64,000 bases of DNA from Mesorhizobium sp. INR15 (lineage in GTDB: Bacteria > Pseudomonadota > Alphaproteobacteria > Rhizobiales > Rhizobiaceae). Below, piece after piece: positions 26,320-34,395 of this stretch. The stretch lies in the NCBI RefSeq assembly GCF_015500075.1, contig NZ_CP045496.1, positions 5,838,001 to 5,902,000 on the forward strand, read 5' to 3'. Below the pieces are notes generated by a model. It was given only the letters and a program-made list of their open reading frames with translations, was not told the origin of the DNA and did no database searches. Numbering within the stretch: the stretch's first letter is position 1; the number at the start of each line of letters is the position of its first letter. A program made the translations under genes and the position numbers.

Positions 26320-27831
26320 TCACGCCGCACTGTGCAGCGGGCCGCCCGCCACTTCGGCCAGCAGGCGATCCAGATCGATGTCGGCATTGCGGTGTTCGCC
26401 GACGATGGTCTGCTCGGACATGACCAGGATGCGATCGGCCGTCTCGAGCGCCTCGTCGAGTTCGGTGACGAACAGCAGCGTCGCACGTCCATTGGCGCTC
26501 GCCCGAAGCTTGGCTGCGATGTCGCGCCTGGCCGAGATATCAACGCCCTGAAACGGCTCGTCCAGAATGAACAGTCTTGCGTTCTGCGCCATCCAACGGG
26601 CGACCATCACCTTCTGCTGGTTGCCGCCTGAAAGTGCCGACATCTCGTCCTTCTCGGAACGGCAGACGATGCCAAGCTCCTCGATCTGCCGGCGCGCCGT
26701 GGCACGTTCGACGCGGCGCTTGAGGACCGTCAAATTCGACATCCGCTTGAGGAACGGCAGGCTGACATTTTCCTGGATGTTGAAGCCGCCAACGATGCCG
26801 CTGGTGGCGCGGTCCTTGGCGACGAGAAACACGCCGGCGGCAATCGCATCGCCGGCCGATTTTGGCGCGTAGGGCTCGCCATTCATGGTCATGGTGCCGG
26901 ACAGCGGCTTGCGCACGCCGAACAGCGTTTCGGCCAGCGCCGTCTTGCCGACGCCGACTAGGCCGGTGATGGCAACCACTTCGCCATCGCCGAGTGTCAG
27001 CGAAATCGGCCTGGCGCCGTGGGCGATACGCAACCCGTCCACCTTGAGGACAGCGTTGGCCGAGTCCCTGACGACAATCTGGTCGAGATGGATCTTGCGG
27101 CCGAGCATGGCGTTGACCGCGCCTTCATAGTCGAGCGGCTTCGTGTCGAAAGCGCCTGAAATAACCCCGTCGCGCATCGAGACGATGCGGTCGGCGAGCC
27201 GCCTGATGTCAGACATCCGGTGCGAGATGTAGAGGATCGCCACACCCTGTTCGCGCAGCCGGTCGAGCAGGGCGAAAAGCCGATCGGCCTCGGCACTGGA
27301 CAGCGAGGAGGTCGGCTCGTCGAGAATAAGCACTTTCGGCTGATGCGCCATGGCCCGCGCGATCGCCACCATCTGGCGGTCGGCGAGCGACAGGTCGGTG
27401 ATCCGCGCCTTCAGGTCTATGGCCAGCCCCATGCGGTCAGCAACGGCCTTGGCCTCGCGGCGCACGCGGCCTGGATTGAAAAACAGCGGCGCGCCGCCAC
27501 CGCACAACCGGTCCAGCGTCAGGTTGGTGGCGACATCGAGATCGGCGACAACGCCGTCATTGATGTTCTGATGCACGGTGACAACGCCGGCACGGATCGC
27601 CTCCGCCGGTGTTTTCGGGGCGAATTCGCGGTCCGCGAGGGCCATCGTGCCACCGCCGCGCTCGTAGACGCCCGAGATGATCTTGACCAGGGTGGATTTG
27701 CCAGCGCCATTGGCGCCCATCAGCACGGTTACTTCACAGGCATGCAGCCCCAGCGAGACGCCGCCAAGCACCTCGTTTTGGCCAAAGGACTTCCTCAGCC
27801 CGTCCACGCGGAACACGGCATTCCCGACCAT
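26320..27831 (-). CDS. Ribose-type ABC transporter double ATPase
   Basis: A 503-residue RbsA/MglA-type protein with two nucleotide-binding domains. The start MVGNAVFRVDGL has GGGAGG seven bases upstream. The first domain has Walker A GANGAGKST, a divergent signature LSLADRQ and Walker B LILDEPTSS. The second has the usual degenerate Walker A GLVGVGKT, signature LSGGNQQK and Walker B FILDEPFQGVD. It is the first gene of the transporter operon, which is divergent from mtnK across a perfect 12-bp-arm palindrome. Confidence 0.92.
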   Translation of the reverse strand: MVGNAVFRVDGLRKSFGQNEVLGGVSLGLHACEVTVLMGANGAGKSTLVKIISGVYERGGGTMALADREFAPKTPAEAIRAGVVTVHQNINDGVVADLDVATNLTLDRLCGGGAPLFFNPGRVRREAKAVADRMGLAIDLKARITDLSLADRQMVAIARAMAHQPKVLILDEPTSSLSSAEADRLFALLDRLREQGVAILYISHRMSDIRRLADRIVSMRDGVISGAFDTKPLDYEGAVNAMLGRKIHLDQIVVRDSANAVLKVDGLRIAHGARPISLTLGDGEVVAITGLVGVGKTALAETLFGVRKPLSGTMTMNGEPYAPKSAGDAIAAGVFLVAKDRATSGIVGGFNIQENVSLPFLKRMSNLTVLKRRVERATARRQIEELGIVCRSEKDEMSALSGGNQQKVMVARWMAQNARLFILDEPFQGVDISARRDIAAKLRASANGRATLLFVTELDEALETADRILVMSEQTIVGEHRNADIDLDRLLAEVAGGPLHSAA

Positions 27832-27867
27832 GCGTTCCTCCCTGACCGCGACGCTATGGGCTGCATC

Positions 27868-27896
27868 GGCAATTGTCAACACGATTGACAATTGCC
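27868..27896. promoter_or_regulatory. Perfect inverted repeat operator between ABC importer and mtnK
   Basis: GGCAATTGTCAA, a 5-base spacer CACGA, then TTGACAATTGCC: twelve perfectly matched positions per arm. It lies 37 bases upstream of the ATPase start and 72 bases upstream of the mtnK start, in the only divergent promoter region of the cluster. Size and symmetry suit a SorC/LacI/GntR-class repressor. The SorC-type regulator of the same cluster is the best candidate, but this is inference. Confidence 0.8.
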
Positions 27897-27967
27897 AGAT
27901 CGCTTCCTAGCTTGGCCCGGCCGCCATGGCTCCGTTATGGTCGGAGCATGCATGCGGGAGGATGGAA

Positions 27968-29240
27968 ATGACGCGGGCCAATTCGTTCGAAGCATTGTCG
28001 GTGGAGACGCTTGCCGCCCGCCTGGGCGACAACGAGGCGCTCAGTGCGCGCATCGGCGCTGATACGGCCCACTGGAAGGTGCGCGAAGTCGGCGACGGCA
28101 ATCTGAACCTGGTGTTTATCGTCGAAGGCGCCAAGGGTGCCGCTATCGTCAAGCAGGCCCTGCCCTATGTCCGCCTGGTCGGCGACAGCTGGCCGCTGCC
28201 CCTGAAGCGCTCTTTCTTCGAATATCACGCGCTGACCCGCCAGGAGGCGAGAGCACCTGGCTCGGTTCCGGCCATCTATCACTTCGACGAGGGTCAAGCG
28301 CTGATCATCATGGAATTTCTGTCGCCGCATGTCATCTTGCGGCGCGCGCTGATCGACGGGCGGCAGTTGCCTGATATCGCCCGGGATATCGGCCTGTTCA
28401 TGGCGCGCACGCTGTTTCGCGGTTCGGACCTGCACATGGCAGCCAAGGACCGCAAGGCGGACCTGGCGCTGTTCGCCGACAATGTCGAACTCTGCGACAT
28501 CACCGAAAGCCTGGTGTTCTCCGACCCCTATTTCGATGCCAAGATGAACCGCCATACCAGCCCGCAGCTCGATGGCGTTGTTGCCGAATTGCGCGCCGAC
28601 CGCGACCTCAAGGTCGAGGCGCAGCGCTTGAAGCATCTGTTCGCCGCCAATGCCGAGACACTTCTGCATGGCGACCTGCATTCTGGCTCGATCATGGTCA
28701 CCGACGTCGAAACGCGGATGATCGACCCGGAATTCGCCTTCTATGGCCCGATGGCCTTCGACGTCGGTATGCTGCTGGCCAATTTCTGGATGTCCTTCTT
28801 CTCGCAGCGCGGTCATGAGCAGGATGGCAAGCGCGATGCCATGCGCGCGTACCTGCTTGGGGTGACCGTCGAGACCTGGAGCGTGTTTTCGCGCGGAGTT
28901 CTCGCATCTGTGGCGGACCGAGCGCACCGGCATGCTTTACCAGAAGAGCCTGTTTGAGGATCAGGGCGACAGGCTCGGCGCCGAGCAGGCGCTCGACCAT
29001 GTCTTGCATTCGATCTGGACGGATCTTCTGGGCTTTGCCGGCATCGAGGTGCACAGGCGCATCCTCGGCCTCGCCCACAATGCCGATTTCGAGACCATCG
29101 CCGACGAAGATCTGCGCGCGTCCTGCGAGGCGAAGGCACTGAAATTCGGCCGCCACCTCGCCGTCAACCGGCGGCAAATCCACAGTATCGACGAGGTCAA
29201 CAATCTGGCCATGTTGATTGAAAAGGAGAACAGCCTTTGA
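27968..29240 (+). pseudogene. mtnK: S-methyl-5-thioribose kinase, interrupted by a single-base frameshift
   Basis: The N-terminal part starts at MTRANSFEAL (GGGAGG six bases upstream) and contains the kinase motifs HGDLHSGS near residue 234 and DPE near 252, typical of MtnK/choline-kinase-like enzymes. Near 28886 the frame is lost and runs on to a stop at 28957 with no family likeness. The missing C-terminus continues in another frame (RAEFSHLWRTERTGMLYQKSLFEDQGD... to 29240). Removing one T from the TTTT run at 28886-28889 restores a 423-residue protein of normal MtnK length. MtnK phosphorylates 5-methylthioribose (and 5-deoxyribose) at C1. The gene overlaps mtnA. It is either a real inactivating mutation, a phase-variable homopolymer or a sequencing error. 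Confidence 0.88.
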
Positions 29241-30331
29241 ACGTCGGCGACCGCCACTATCGCACCATCTGGCTGAGCGACGACGGACGCTCGGTCGAGA
29301 TCATCGACCAGCGCTGGCTGCCGCATGATTTCCGCATCGAACGGATCGGCACGGTTGACGGCATCGCCACGGCGATCCGCGACATGTGGGTGCGCGGCGC
29401 ACCGCTGATCGGCGTCACCGCTGCCTATGGTGTCGCCATGCGGATGGTTGACGATCCCTCGGACGCAGCGCTCGACAGCGTCTGGGACGTTTTGCACGAG
29501 ACGCGCCCAACCGCGATCAACCTGCGTTGGGCGCTGGACGAAATGCGGAAGTTCCTAAGGCCATTGCCGCCCGAGCAGCGTGCCGAGGCCGCCTATCGCC
29601 GTGCCGCCGAAATCGCCGACGAGGATGTCGGCCTCAACCGCTCGATCGGAGCCAACGGGCTGGAGATCATCAAGGCGATCGCCGCGCGCAAGCAGCCTGG
29701 CGAGCCGGTCAACATCCTGACCCATTGCAATGCCGGCTGGCTGGCGACCGTCGACTACGGCACCGCGACCGCGCCGATCTATCTCGCTGTCGAGGCCGGC
29801 ATTGCCGTCCATGTCTATGTCGACGAAACGCGGCCACGCAACCAGGGCGCTCAACTGACCGCCTGGGAAATGGCTGGCCATGGCGTGCCGCACACGCTGA
29901 TCGTCGACAATGCCGGCGGCCATCTGATGCAGCGCGGCGCGGTCGACATGGTCATCGTCGGCACCGACCGCACCACCGCCGACGGCGATGTCTGCAACAA
30001 GATTGGCACCTATCTCAAGGCGCTGGCCGCCGCCGACAATGACGTGCCGTTCTATGTCGCGCTGCCCTCGCCGACCATCGACTGGACGGTCCATGATGGG
30101 CTGGCCGAGATTCCGATCGAGCAGCGTTCGGCCGACGAGGTATCGCTGGTCTGGGGCAAAACCAAAACGGGCGAGATTGCCCAGGTCCGCATTTCACCCG
30201 AGGCAACGCCAGCGGCCAATCCGGCCTTCGACGTGACGCCGGCACGGCTGGTCACCGGGCTGATCACCGAGCGCGGCATCGCCAAGGCTTCGCGTGAGGG
30301 CCTGAAGGCGATGTTTCCCGAGCGTGGGTAA
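29237..30331 (+). CDS. mtnA: S-methyl-5-thioribose-1-phosphate isomerase
   Basis: A 364-residue MtnA. The TTG start overlaps the mtnK stop (TTGA) with AAGGAG upstream, so the two genes are coupled. Active-site landmarks: RGAPLIGVTAAYG, the catalytic cysteine in THCNAGWLATVDYGTA (near residue 164), and the catalytic Asp in VGTDRTTADGDVCNKIGTY (near 244). The enzyme converts 5-methylthioribose 1-phosphate to the ribulose form; family members also act on 5-deoxyribose 1-phosphate. No mtnB, C or D of the methionine salvage pathway is in the window. The nearby class II aldolase could take the product to DHAP instead. Confidence 0.92.
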   Translation: MNVGDRHYRTIWLSDDGRSVEIIDQRWLPHDFRIERIGTVDGIATAIRDMWVRGAPLIGVTAAYGVAMRMVDDPSDAALDSVWDVLHETRPTAINLRWALDEMRKFLRPLPPEQRAEAAYRRAAEIADEDVGLNRSIGANGLEIIKAIAARKQPGEPVNILTHCNAGWLATVDYGTATAPIYLAVEAGIAVHVYVDETRPRNQGAQLTAWEMAGHGVPHTLIVDNAGGHLMQRGAVDMVIVGTDRTTADGDVCNKIGTYLKALAAADNDVPFYVALPSPTIDWTVHDGLAEIPIEQRSADEVSLVWGKTKTGEIAQVRISPEATPAANPAFDVTPARLVTGLITERGIAKASREGLKAMFPERG

Positions 30332-30482
30332 TCTCCCCCCTCGAGGGGGAGATGTCGCCGAAGGCGACAGAGGGGGTCGGTGCGACCGGACTCGGCCTTA
30401 TTGCGACAGGACAGGTTAGCACTTCACGCGAAACGACCCCCTCTGGCCTGCCGGCCATCTCCCCCCCAAGGGGGGGAGATTA
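30331..30482. repeat. Palindromic repeat after mtnA
   Basis: The left part (CTCCCCCCTCGAGGGGGAG, then GTCGCCGAAGGCGAC, then AGAGGGGGTCG) is mirrored on the right by CGACCCCCTCTGG...CATCTCCCCCCC...GGGGGAGAT. It is the same nested-hairpin plan as the repeats at 2527 and 6366. It separates mtnA from the FMN riboswitch and probably ends the mtn transcript. Confidence 0.75.
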
Positions 30483-30537
30483 GCGCTCCAACCAATTGAC
30501 AACCCCACCCTCGCCCCTCCATATCTCCACCGTTAAA

Positions 30538-30675
30538 GTTCTCAGGGCGGGGTGAAAGTCCCCACCGGCGGTAAGGGTTTCGGCCCAAGCCCGCGAGCGC
30601 TTTCCGGTTGTCGGAAAGGTCAGCAGATCCGGTGTGATTCCGGAGCCGACGGTTAGAGTCCGGATGAAAGAGAAC
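30538..30675 (+). ncRNA. FMN riboswitch (RFN element)
   Basis: The P1 stem closes perfectly between GTTCTC (30538) and GAGAAC (30670). In order inside it are GGGCGGGGTGAAAGTCCCC, ACCGGCGGTAAG, AGCCCGCGAGC, a variable stem, CAGATCCGGTGTGATTCCGG, AGCCGACGGTTAGAGTCCGG and ATGAAAG, all hallmark RFN segments. It lies 79 bases upstream of ribH. FMN binding should reduce expression, most likely by hiding the GGAAGG ribosome site, since no long T tract follows. Confidence 0.96.
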
Positions 30676-30754
30676 GAACGAAGACGGACCGCTCTTGCGG
30701 GCCGTATTTCGTATCGTGCGTCCTGATTCTGGTTCGAAACGGAAGGATGGACCC

Positions 30755-31228
30755 ATGAATCAGCATTCCCAGAAAGACTATGAAACGACCCGTATCGCCG
30801 TTATCCGCGCGCGTTGGCACGCCGATATCGTCGACCAGTGCGTGCAAGCCTTCGAGGCGGAACTCGCCGCACTTGGGGGCAACCGCTTTGCTGTCGATAT
30901 TTTCGACGTGCCTGGCGCCTATGAAATCCCGCTGCACGCCAAGATGTTGGCCGAAACCGGCCGCTATGCCGCAATCCTCGGCACGGCGTTCGTGGTCAAC
31001 GGCGGTATCTATCGCCACGAATTCGTGGCTAGCGCCGTCATCGACGGCATGATGAACGTGCAGCTGTCGACCGGCGTGCCGGTGTTGTCGGCGGTGCTAA
31101 CCCCGCTCAACTACCACGACAGCGCGGAGCACCACCGGTTCTTCTTCGAGCACTTCACCGTCAAGGGCAAGGAAGCGGCCAACGCCTGCATCCAGATCCT
31201 CGCCGCGCGCCAAAAAATCGCGGCCTGA
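30755..31228 (+). CDS. ribH2: 6,7-dimethyl-8-ribityllumazine synthase, type II
   Basis: A 157-residue RibH. The start MNQHSQKDYE has GGAAGG nine bases upstream; a longer reading would run into the riboswitch. Signature residues: RARWHADIVDQC, FDVPGAYEIPLHAK, TAFVVNGGIYRHEFVASAVIDG and NYHDSAEHHRFF with catalytic His. The GGIYRHEFVA variant marks the decameric type II enzymes known in Brucella and Mesorhizobium. It joins 5-amino-6-ribitylaminouracil with dihydroxybutanone phosphate in riboflavin synthesis. A monocistronic unit under the FMN riboswitch, away from other rib genes, is the arrangement of the second, regulated paralogue. Confidence 0.95.
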   Translation: MNQHSQKDYETTRIAVIRARWHADIVDQCVQAFEAELAALGGNRFAVDIFDVPGAYEIPLHAKMLAETGRYAAILGTAFVVNGGIYRHEFVASAVIDGMMNVQLSTGVPVLSAVLTPLNYHDSAEHHRFFFEHFTVKGKEAANACIQILAARQKIAA

Positions 31229-31234
31229 GCCGGA

Positions 31235-31262
31235 TGCGCCGGGTGGGGAACCACCCGGCGCA
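31235..31262. terminator. Hairpin between convergent ribH2 and autotransporter genes
   Basis: TGCGCCGGGTGG / CCACCCGGCGCA form a perfect 12-bp stem closed by a GGAA tetraloop, seven bases after the ribH2 stop and ten bases from the end of the opposite gene. There is no T tract, so it is a terminator-like or 3'-protecting hairpin. Confidence 0.65.
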
Positions 31263-31271
31263 GCGTTGGGC

Positions 31272-33203
31272 CTACAGCTTCAAATCGAAGCTGAGCTTGA
31301 AGGCGTGTCCCTGGGTATCCTTGGCGATCTGGCCGGAATAGGAGGCACCGAGCGTTGCATTGGATGACAGGGAAACATCGAAGCCGGCTTCGATAGCCAG
31401 CGCATCCCTGGCGATCGGGACGCCCGAGATCGTAAACGACGAACCGGTGTTGTTGAAAGCCAGGTTGGAGACCGGAGTGACGTCATTGTAGGCGTGCTGC
31501 CAGCCCAGCATGCCGTGCACCGAGGTTCTGGTGGTGCCCGTATCGAGTTGGCTCGAGGCACGAACGCCGAATGTCGAGAAAGCATTTTCGGTCGTCATCT
31601 TCTGACCGGTCAATGCCGACGTGGTGCCGCCGGTTTCGGCAAAGCCATCGGTGCTAAAGTGGACGTAGGCAAGGTTGGCAAAGGGTTCGAAGGCATTGCG
31701 GCCGATGTCCAGCCGGTAGGCCAACTCGCCGAAAGCCTGAGCCGTCGCGGCCTTGTAGTTCGCGGAGAGCGATTCGCTGAAGGCCGGGAAGACAACATAG
31801 CGCCTGGTGTCAATGTCATGCCAGCCGTAGAACGCGCCGGTACGAAAGCCTAGTGCGCCCCATTGCGTACCGGCATAGATGCCGAGGTCATAGTTGTCGC
31901 TGGAACCGGACGAGGCGCGGTCAGCGACATCGACGCTCGAATGGCTATAGCCGCCAAGCACGCCGAGCCGCCAGCTTCCGACAGGTGCGTCGGCACCACC
32001 GACAAAGCCGACGGTCTTGCGGCCGAAGTCAGCGGCAAAACCGGAGCCGTTCACATCACCCGTCATCGCAAGCGCTTCGCTCCAGATCACGATGCCGTCG
32101 GCGTTAGCAGGTGCGGGATGAAGGCCTGTGGCGTCGATGGAGGCGGTCATGTCGGAAGACGTGGCGACCGCATCGAAGGCTGACCGGATCCTGCGGTTTG
32201 CGGCATCACGCACGAAACGGCTGTCCTCGATCAGCGCCCCATTGATATCCGCGTGAATCTCGCCGGAAAGCGCGTTTCCGAAGGGGCGCAGATATTGGTA
32301 GAAAGCGACGGTCTTGCCGTCGTTCGGCCCGTCCAGATGTTCCCGGTTGAGGACGTGCAGCTTCCAGCCGTCCTTGGTCATCTTGAAGGCAAGGCCTTCG
32401 GTTTCCTGCCCGTCCGGAGACTGAAGATTGCCCAGCTTCTCGACTTCGCCGGTCTTCAGGTTTGCCCGGTATATGCCGTTGGTTTCGTCATTCGCCGCGA
32501 AATACATCCAGCCGTCGAGCAGCTTGCCGCCCTGCGCCGCGTCGACGGTCTGCGACAGGGGGATGTATTCCTTGAAGCTCCAGTCCGAGAGATTGTAGAC
32601 CGCCAGCTCCGTGGCGTTGTTGTAGGCCATGCCGTAGCCAAGGCCATTCTTGGCATCGACGGCAACCCAGCTGGCAATGTCGATGGTGCCGTGAGGCGGA
32701 TTGAGTGCATAGGCCTTGCCGGTAAAGCTCAAGTCGCTCGCATTGTAGATCGCGAAAACCGGATTGTTGTATCTGAGTCCGGTGACGGGGTCCGCGACGC
32801 TTGAATCCAGCGAAATGTACAGAAGCCCGTCGGCATAATCGATGTCGCCGATATGGTTGAGGCCCGCGTCGGAGAATTGCGACGGAATCTCCAGGACATG
32901 CGGAATGCCGGGCGCCGAGACCAGGTTGCGATTGTACTTGTCGTCGGTGCGCTCGATAATGTTGGTGCCGGAAAAATACCAGTTCGTGCCGTCCGTCGTC
33001 ACGCCCTGCTTCTTCGATGTCGTTGCATCGCCGGTAAAGACCGTCTTCTCGACCATGATCCATGGTTCGACGGCAAGTGCCGGCATCGACGTCATGACGA
33101 CGGCGCCAGACATGAGGATGCAGGATGTTATGATTTTCGGGAGGCCAGCCAAGGCCGTTCCCTTTCGAGCGGCTTTGCTCGCGCGATCAATAATTGAAGA
33201 CAT
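31272..33203 (-). CDS. Autotransporter with predicted beta-propeller passenger
   Basis: A 643-residue secreted/outer-membrane protein. The start MSSIIDRASK is chosen because a long basic signal peptide ending ...SMPALA follows. The passenger (about residues 45-365) has repeated strand-like units such as HIGDIDYADGLLYISLD, ASWVAVDAKNGLGYGM, GWMYFAANDETNGIYRANLKTGEVEKLG and ETEGLAFKMTKDGWKLHVL, resembling blades of a six-bladed propeller rather than the usual beta-helix. The last 275 residues form an autotransporter barrel (GSWRLGVLGGYSHSSVDV, LGIYAGTQWGALGFRTGAFYGWHDI, FEPFANLAYVHFSTDGF, HAFKLSFDLKL). Target and function are unknown. It is divergent from a FadR-type regulator gene. Confidence 0.8.
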   Translation of the reverse strand: MSSIIDRASKAARKGTALAGLPKIITSCILMSGAVVMTSMPALAVEPWIMVEKTVFTGDATTSKKQGVTTDGTNWYFSGTNIIERTDDKYNRNLVSAPGIPHVLEIPSQFSDAGLNHIGDIDYADGLLYISLDSSVADPVTGLRYNNPVFAIYNASDLSFTGKAYALNPPHGTIDIASWVAVDAKNGLGYGMAYNNATELAVYNLSDWSFKEYIPLSQTVDAAQGGKLLDGWMYFAANDETNGIYRANLKTGEVEKLGNLQSPDGQETEGLAFKMTKDGWKLHVLNREHLDGPNDGKTVAFYQYLRPFGNALSGEIHADINGALIEDSRFVRDAANRRIRSAFDAVATSSDMTASIDATGLHPAPANADGIVIWSEALAMTGDVNGSGFAADFGRKTVGFVGGADAPVGSWRLGVLGGYSHSSVDVADRASSGSSDNYDLGIYAGTQWGALGFRTGAFYGWHDIDTRRYVVFPAFSESLSANYKAATAQAFGELAYRLDIGRNAFEPFANLAYVHFSTDGFAETGGTTSALTGQKMTTENAFSTFGVRASSQLDTGTTRTSVHGMLGWQHAYNDVTPVSNLAFNNTGSSFTISGVPIARDALAIEAGFDVSLSSNATLGASYSGQIAKDTQGHAFKLSFDLKL

Positions 33204-33415
33204 TCTGTTGCGTTCCTGTTGGCGGACTGTGATCGATTGTTCGGCGCGCACGGCATCGGCCAACGACGGCGGTGCGCCGTCGGCGATGACTTGGTCCGAG
33301 ATTTTTTTGGCTCTTCGGGCTATCTAGGCTGGATTCTGGCGGCCAATCCGGCCGCTTGTTTACGGTGTGCTCACTAGAGCGGCCGCGTGACAATCATGTG
33401 AATAATGGGAATAAT

Positions 33416-34186
33416 ATGAAGATTGAAATCGCCCGTTCCAGGTCATCACAAATGACGTCGCGCCTGGCGGGCTCGTCCCACACTGGGCTTCACGCTAGGC
33501 TGCTCAACGAAATCGGTCAAAGCATCGTGCGCGGCGAATTCGTCCCTGGCGACCAGTTGCCGAACGGCGATGATTGGAGCGCTTCCTATGGCGCGAGCCG
33601 CACCGGCCTGCGCGAAGTCGTCAAGGTCCTGGCGGGCAAGGGCATGGTGGAGATGCGGCCCCGGACCGGGACGCGCGTGCGCCCGCGCAAACATTGGAAT
33701 TTTCTCGACCCAGACGTGCTGCAGTGGCGTTTCGGCTCGAGGACAACCGGCGAGGAAGCACGTTCCCTGTTCGAGCTGCGCCGCGCGATCGAACCGATGG
33801 CCGGTGCGCTGGCGGCCGAGCGCGCCACCCAGGAGCAGATCGCCGAATTGCGGCTCATTCTGCGCGAGATGGAACAGGCCGGCGATGACGGCGAACGCTT
33901 CGCCATACCCGACCTCGCCTTCCATCAGGCAATCCTGCATATGTCGGGGAACGAGTTGATCGGCTCGCTCGCGGCCTTGATCGAAACCGCACTGGTGATC
34001 AGCTTCCGGCTTTCGGACGACAGCCCGGCGGGGCAACGTCAATCCCTCGAACTGCACCAGCGGATCGTCGAGAGCATCGAAAAGCGCAATCCGGCCGCCA
34101 CCAGCAAGGCCCTGATCGCCCTGCTCGACGCTGCGGAGGAGGACGTGCGGCTTTCTCTCGCGGCAAGGCTTGGCAGGCAGAAGTAG
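33416..34186 (+). CDS. FadR-subfamily GntR regulator
   Basis: A 256-residue protein with an N-terminal winged helix (LLNEIGQSIVRGEFVPGDQLPN...SRTGLREVVKVLAGKGMVEMRPRTGTRVRP, about residues 30-90) and a C-terminal FCD helical ligand domain (LFELRRAIEPMAGALAAERAT... with DLAFHQAIL and metal-site histidines). The start is ATG with GGGA six bases upstream; a second in-frame ATG lies 12 codons later. It is divergent from the autotransporter gene and 209 bases ahead of the fructose-bisphosphate aldolase gene. It could control either. Confidence 0.88.
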   Translation: MKIEIARSRSSQMTSRLAGSSHTGLHARLLNEIGQSIVRGEFVPGDQLPNGDDWSASYGASRTGLREVVKVLAGKGMVEMRPRTGTRVRPRKHWNFLDPDVLQWRFGSRTTGEEARSLFELRRAIEPMAGALAAERATQEQIAELRLILREMEQAGDDGERFAIPDLAFHQAILHMSGNELIGSLAALIETALVISFRLSDDSPAGQRQSLELHQRIVESIEKRNPAATSKALIALLDAAEEDVRLSLAARLGRQK

Positions 34187-34395
34187 AACCGGCATTTCCC
34201 GCGGACTCGACCCCTCGGCCAGCATCAGTTCCCTCAGGAGAATTCTCGATTGCCGTCCTGTAACAAGAATTGCGGCCGATAGGACGTCTGGCGGTTGCGG
34301 TTCGGCTGAAATCCGGCCAGAAGCATTCGAAGGGCCGACCGGCGACCGGCTGGCCCGCGACGTTGCGGTTGAAACCAGATACGGGAGACTATTGG

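Noticed and set aside
28932..29240. A separate 102-codon gene between mtnK and mtnA
   Set aside because: Its product is the C-terminal part of MtnK in another frame; it is best explained by a single-base frameshift and not by an independent gene.
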